A stretch of 5,976 nt of DNA from an uncultured Clostridia bacterium (lineage in GTDB: Bacteria; Bacillota; Clostridia; TANB77; CAG-508). Below are positions 5,712 through 5,976 of the stretch, one piece after another. The notes below the pieces were generated by a model, which was given only the letters and a program-made list of their open reading frames with translations, searched no databases and had not been told where the DNA came from. The stretch's first letter is position 1, and each line of letters begins with the position of its first letter. The stretch is taken from assembly GCA_947625565.1 (NCBI GenBank), contig CANQOU010000080.1:1-5976 (forward strand), read 5' to 3'. The translations under genes were made by a program, and so were the position numbers.

Positions 5712-5976
5712 ATGAGAAACAAAAAAGGGATTCTTAAGTGGATATTTATAGGTGTAGTTCTTCTATATGCAATATTTACTTTTGCTAGCCAACAAAAAAC
5801 ATTAAATCAATATGCAAAAAATAGTGAAGAAATAGAATTACAAATAAAAGAACAAAAAGAATATCAACAAGAACTTGCAAAGAAAAAAGAAGATATTACA
5901 TCTGAAGAATATATTGAAGATATAGCTAGAGAAAAACTAGATATGTATTTACCTAATGAGAAGGTTTATATAGATA
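5712..5976 (+). CDS. divIC: Septum formation initiator DivIC (FtsB/DivIC family), 3' truncated by window
   Basis: The first 88 codons are visible; the gene runs off the window end. Bitopic membrane protein of the divisome; DivIC works with FtsL and DivIB to activate septal peptidoglycan synthesis. Layout: short basic cytoplasmic N-terminus (RNKK), one membrane segment at about 9-25 (WIFIGVVLLYAIFTF), then a Glu/Lys/Gln-rich coiled-coil stretch from about 27 to 62 outside the membrane, followed by the family signature YIEDIAREKLDMYLPNE (67-83). ATG 5712 is preceded by AGAAGGA at 5700-5706, 5 bases away. FtsL has a similar build, but the YIEDIAREKL motif and the place directly after yabQ point to DivIC. 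The 89-base gap after yabQ would allow separate vegetative transcription. Confidence 0.9.
   Translation, partial: MRNKKGILKWIFIGVVLLYAIFTFASQQKTLNQYAKNSEEIELQIKEQKEYQQELAKKKEDITSEEYIEDIAREKLDMYLPNEKVYID

Overview
The window looks like chromosome of an endospore-forming, anaerobic, fermentative member of the Clostridia. The DNA is very AT-rich and codons favour A/T and AGA. Gene starts are preceded by strong AGGAGG-type ribosome binding sites. It carries an electron-bifurcating-type [FeFe] hydrogenase (strict anaerobe) and the sporulation pair yabP-yabQ (endospore former). I cannot name a genus. I see no mobile element, CRISPR array, tRNA or rRNA.

Region 1 (1-3091, + strand) is the end of an operon. 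It holds the C-terminal part of a NuoF-like HydB/HndC subunit, then the catalytic [FeFe]-hydrogenase subunit HydA/HndD, then upp (uracil phosphoribosyltransferase). Gaps are only 11-12 bases, and a hairpin terminator closes the operon. HydB and HydA would couple NAD(P)H and ferredoxin oxidation to H2 production; upp is a pyrimidine-salvage passenger. HydA has an unexpected serine at one of the four cysteine positions that hold the H-cluster cubane.

Region 2 (3092-3345) holds a small minus-strand gene for a 34-residue, Asn-rich protein. It has a clear ribosome binding site and a promoter resembling the forespore sigma-G class. It converges on upp, shares the upp hairpin, and diverges from a good sigma-A promoter that serves murD.

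Region 3 (3346-4775, + strand) is murD, the D-glutamate-adding ligase of peptidoglycan precursor synthesis, apparently monocistronic and closed by its own terminator.

Region 4 (4776-5976, + strand) is yabP-yabQ-divIC in the order known from Bacillus subtilis. YabP and YabQ act in spore cortex formation, and DivIC is a division-septum protein cut by the window end. The S4-domain gene that often precedes yabP is not adjacent; murD is there instead.

No clearly new multi-gene system is visible. The two points most worth following are the Cys-to-Ser change in HydA and the tiny gene with a sporulation-type promoter.
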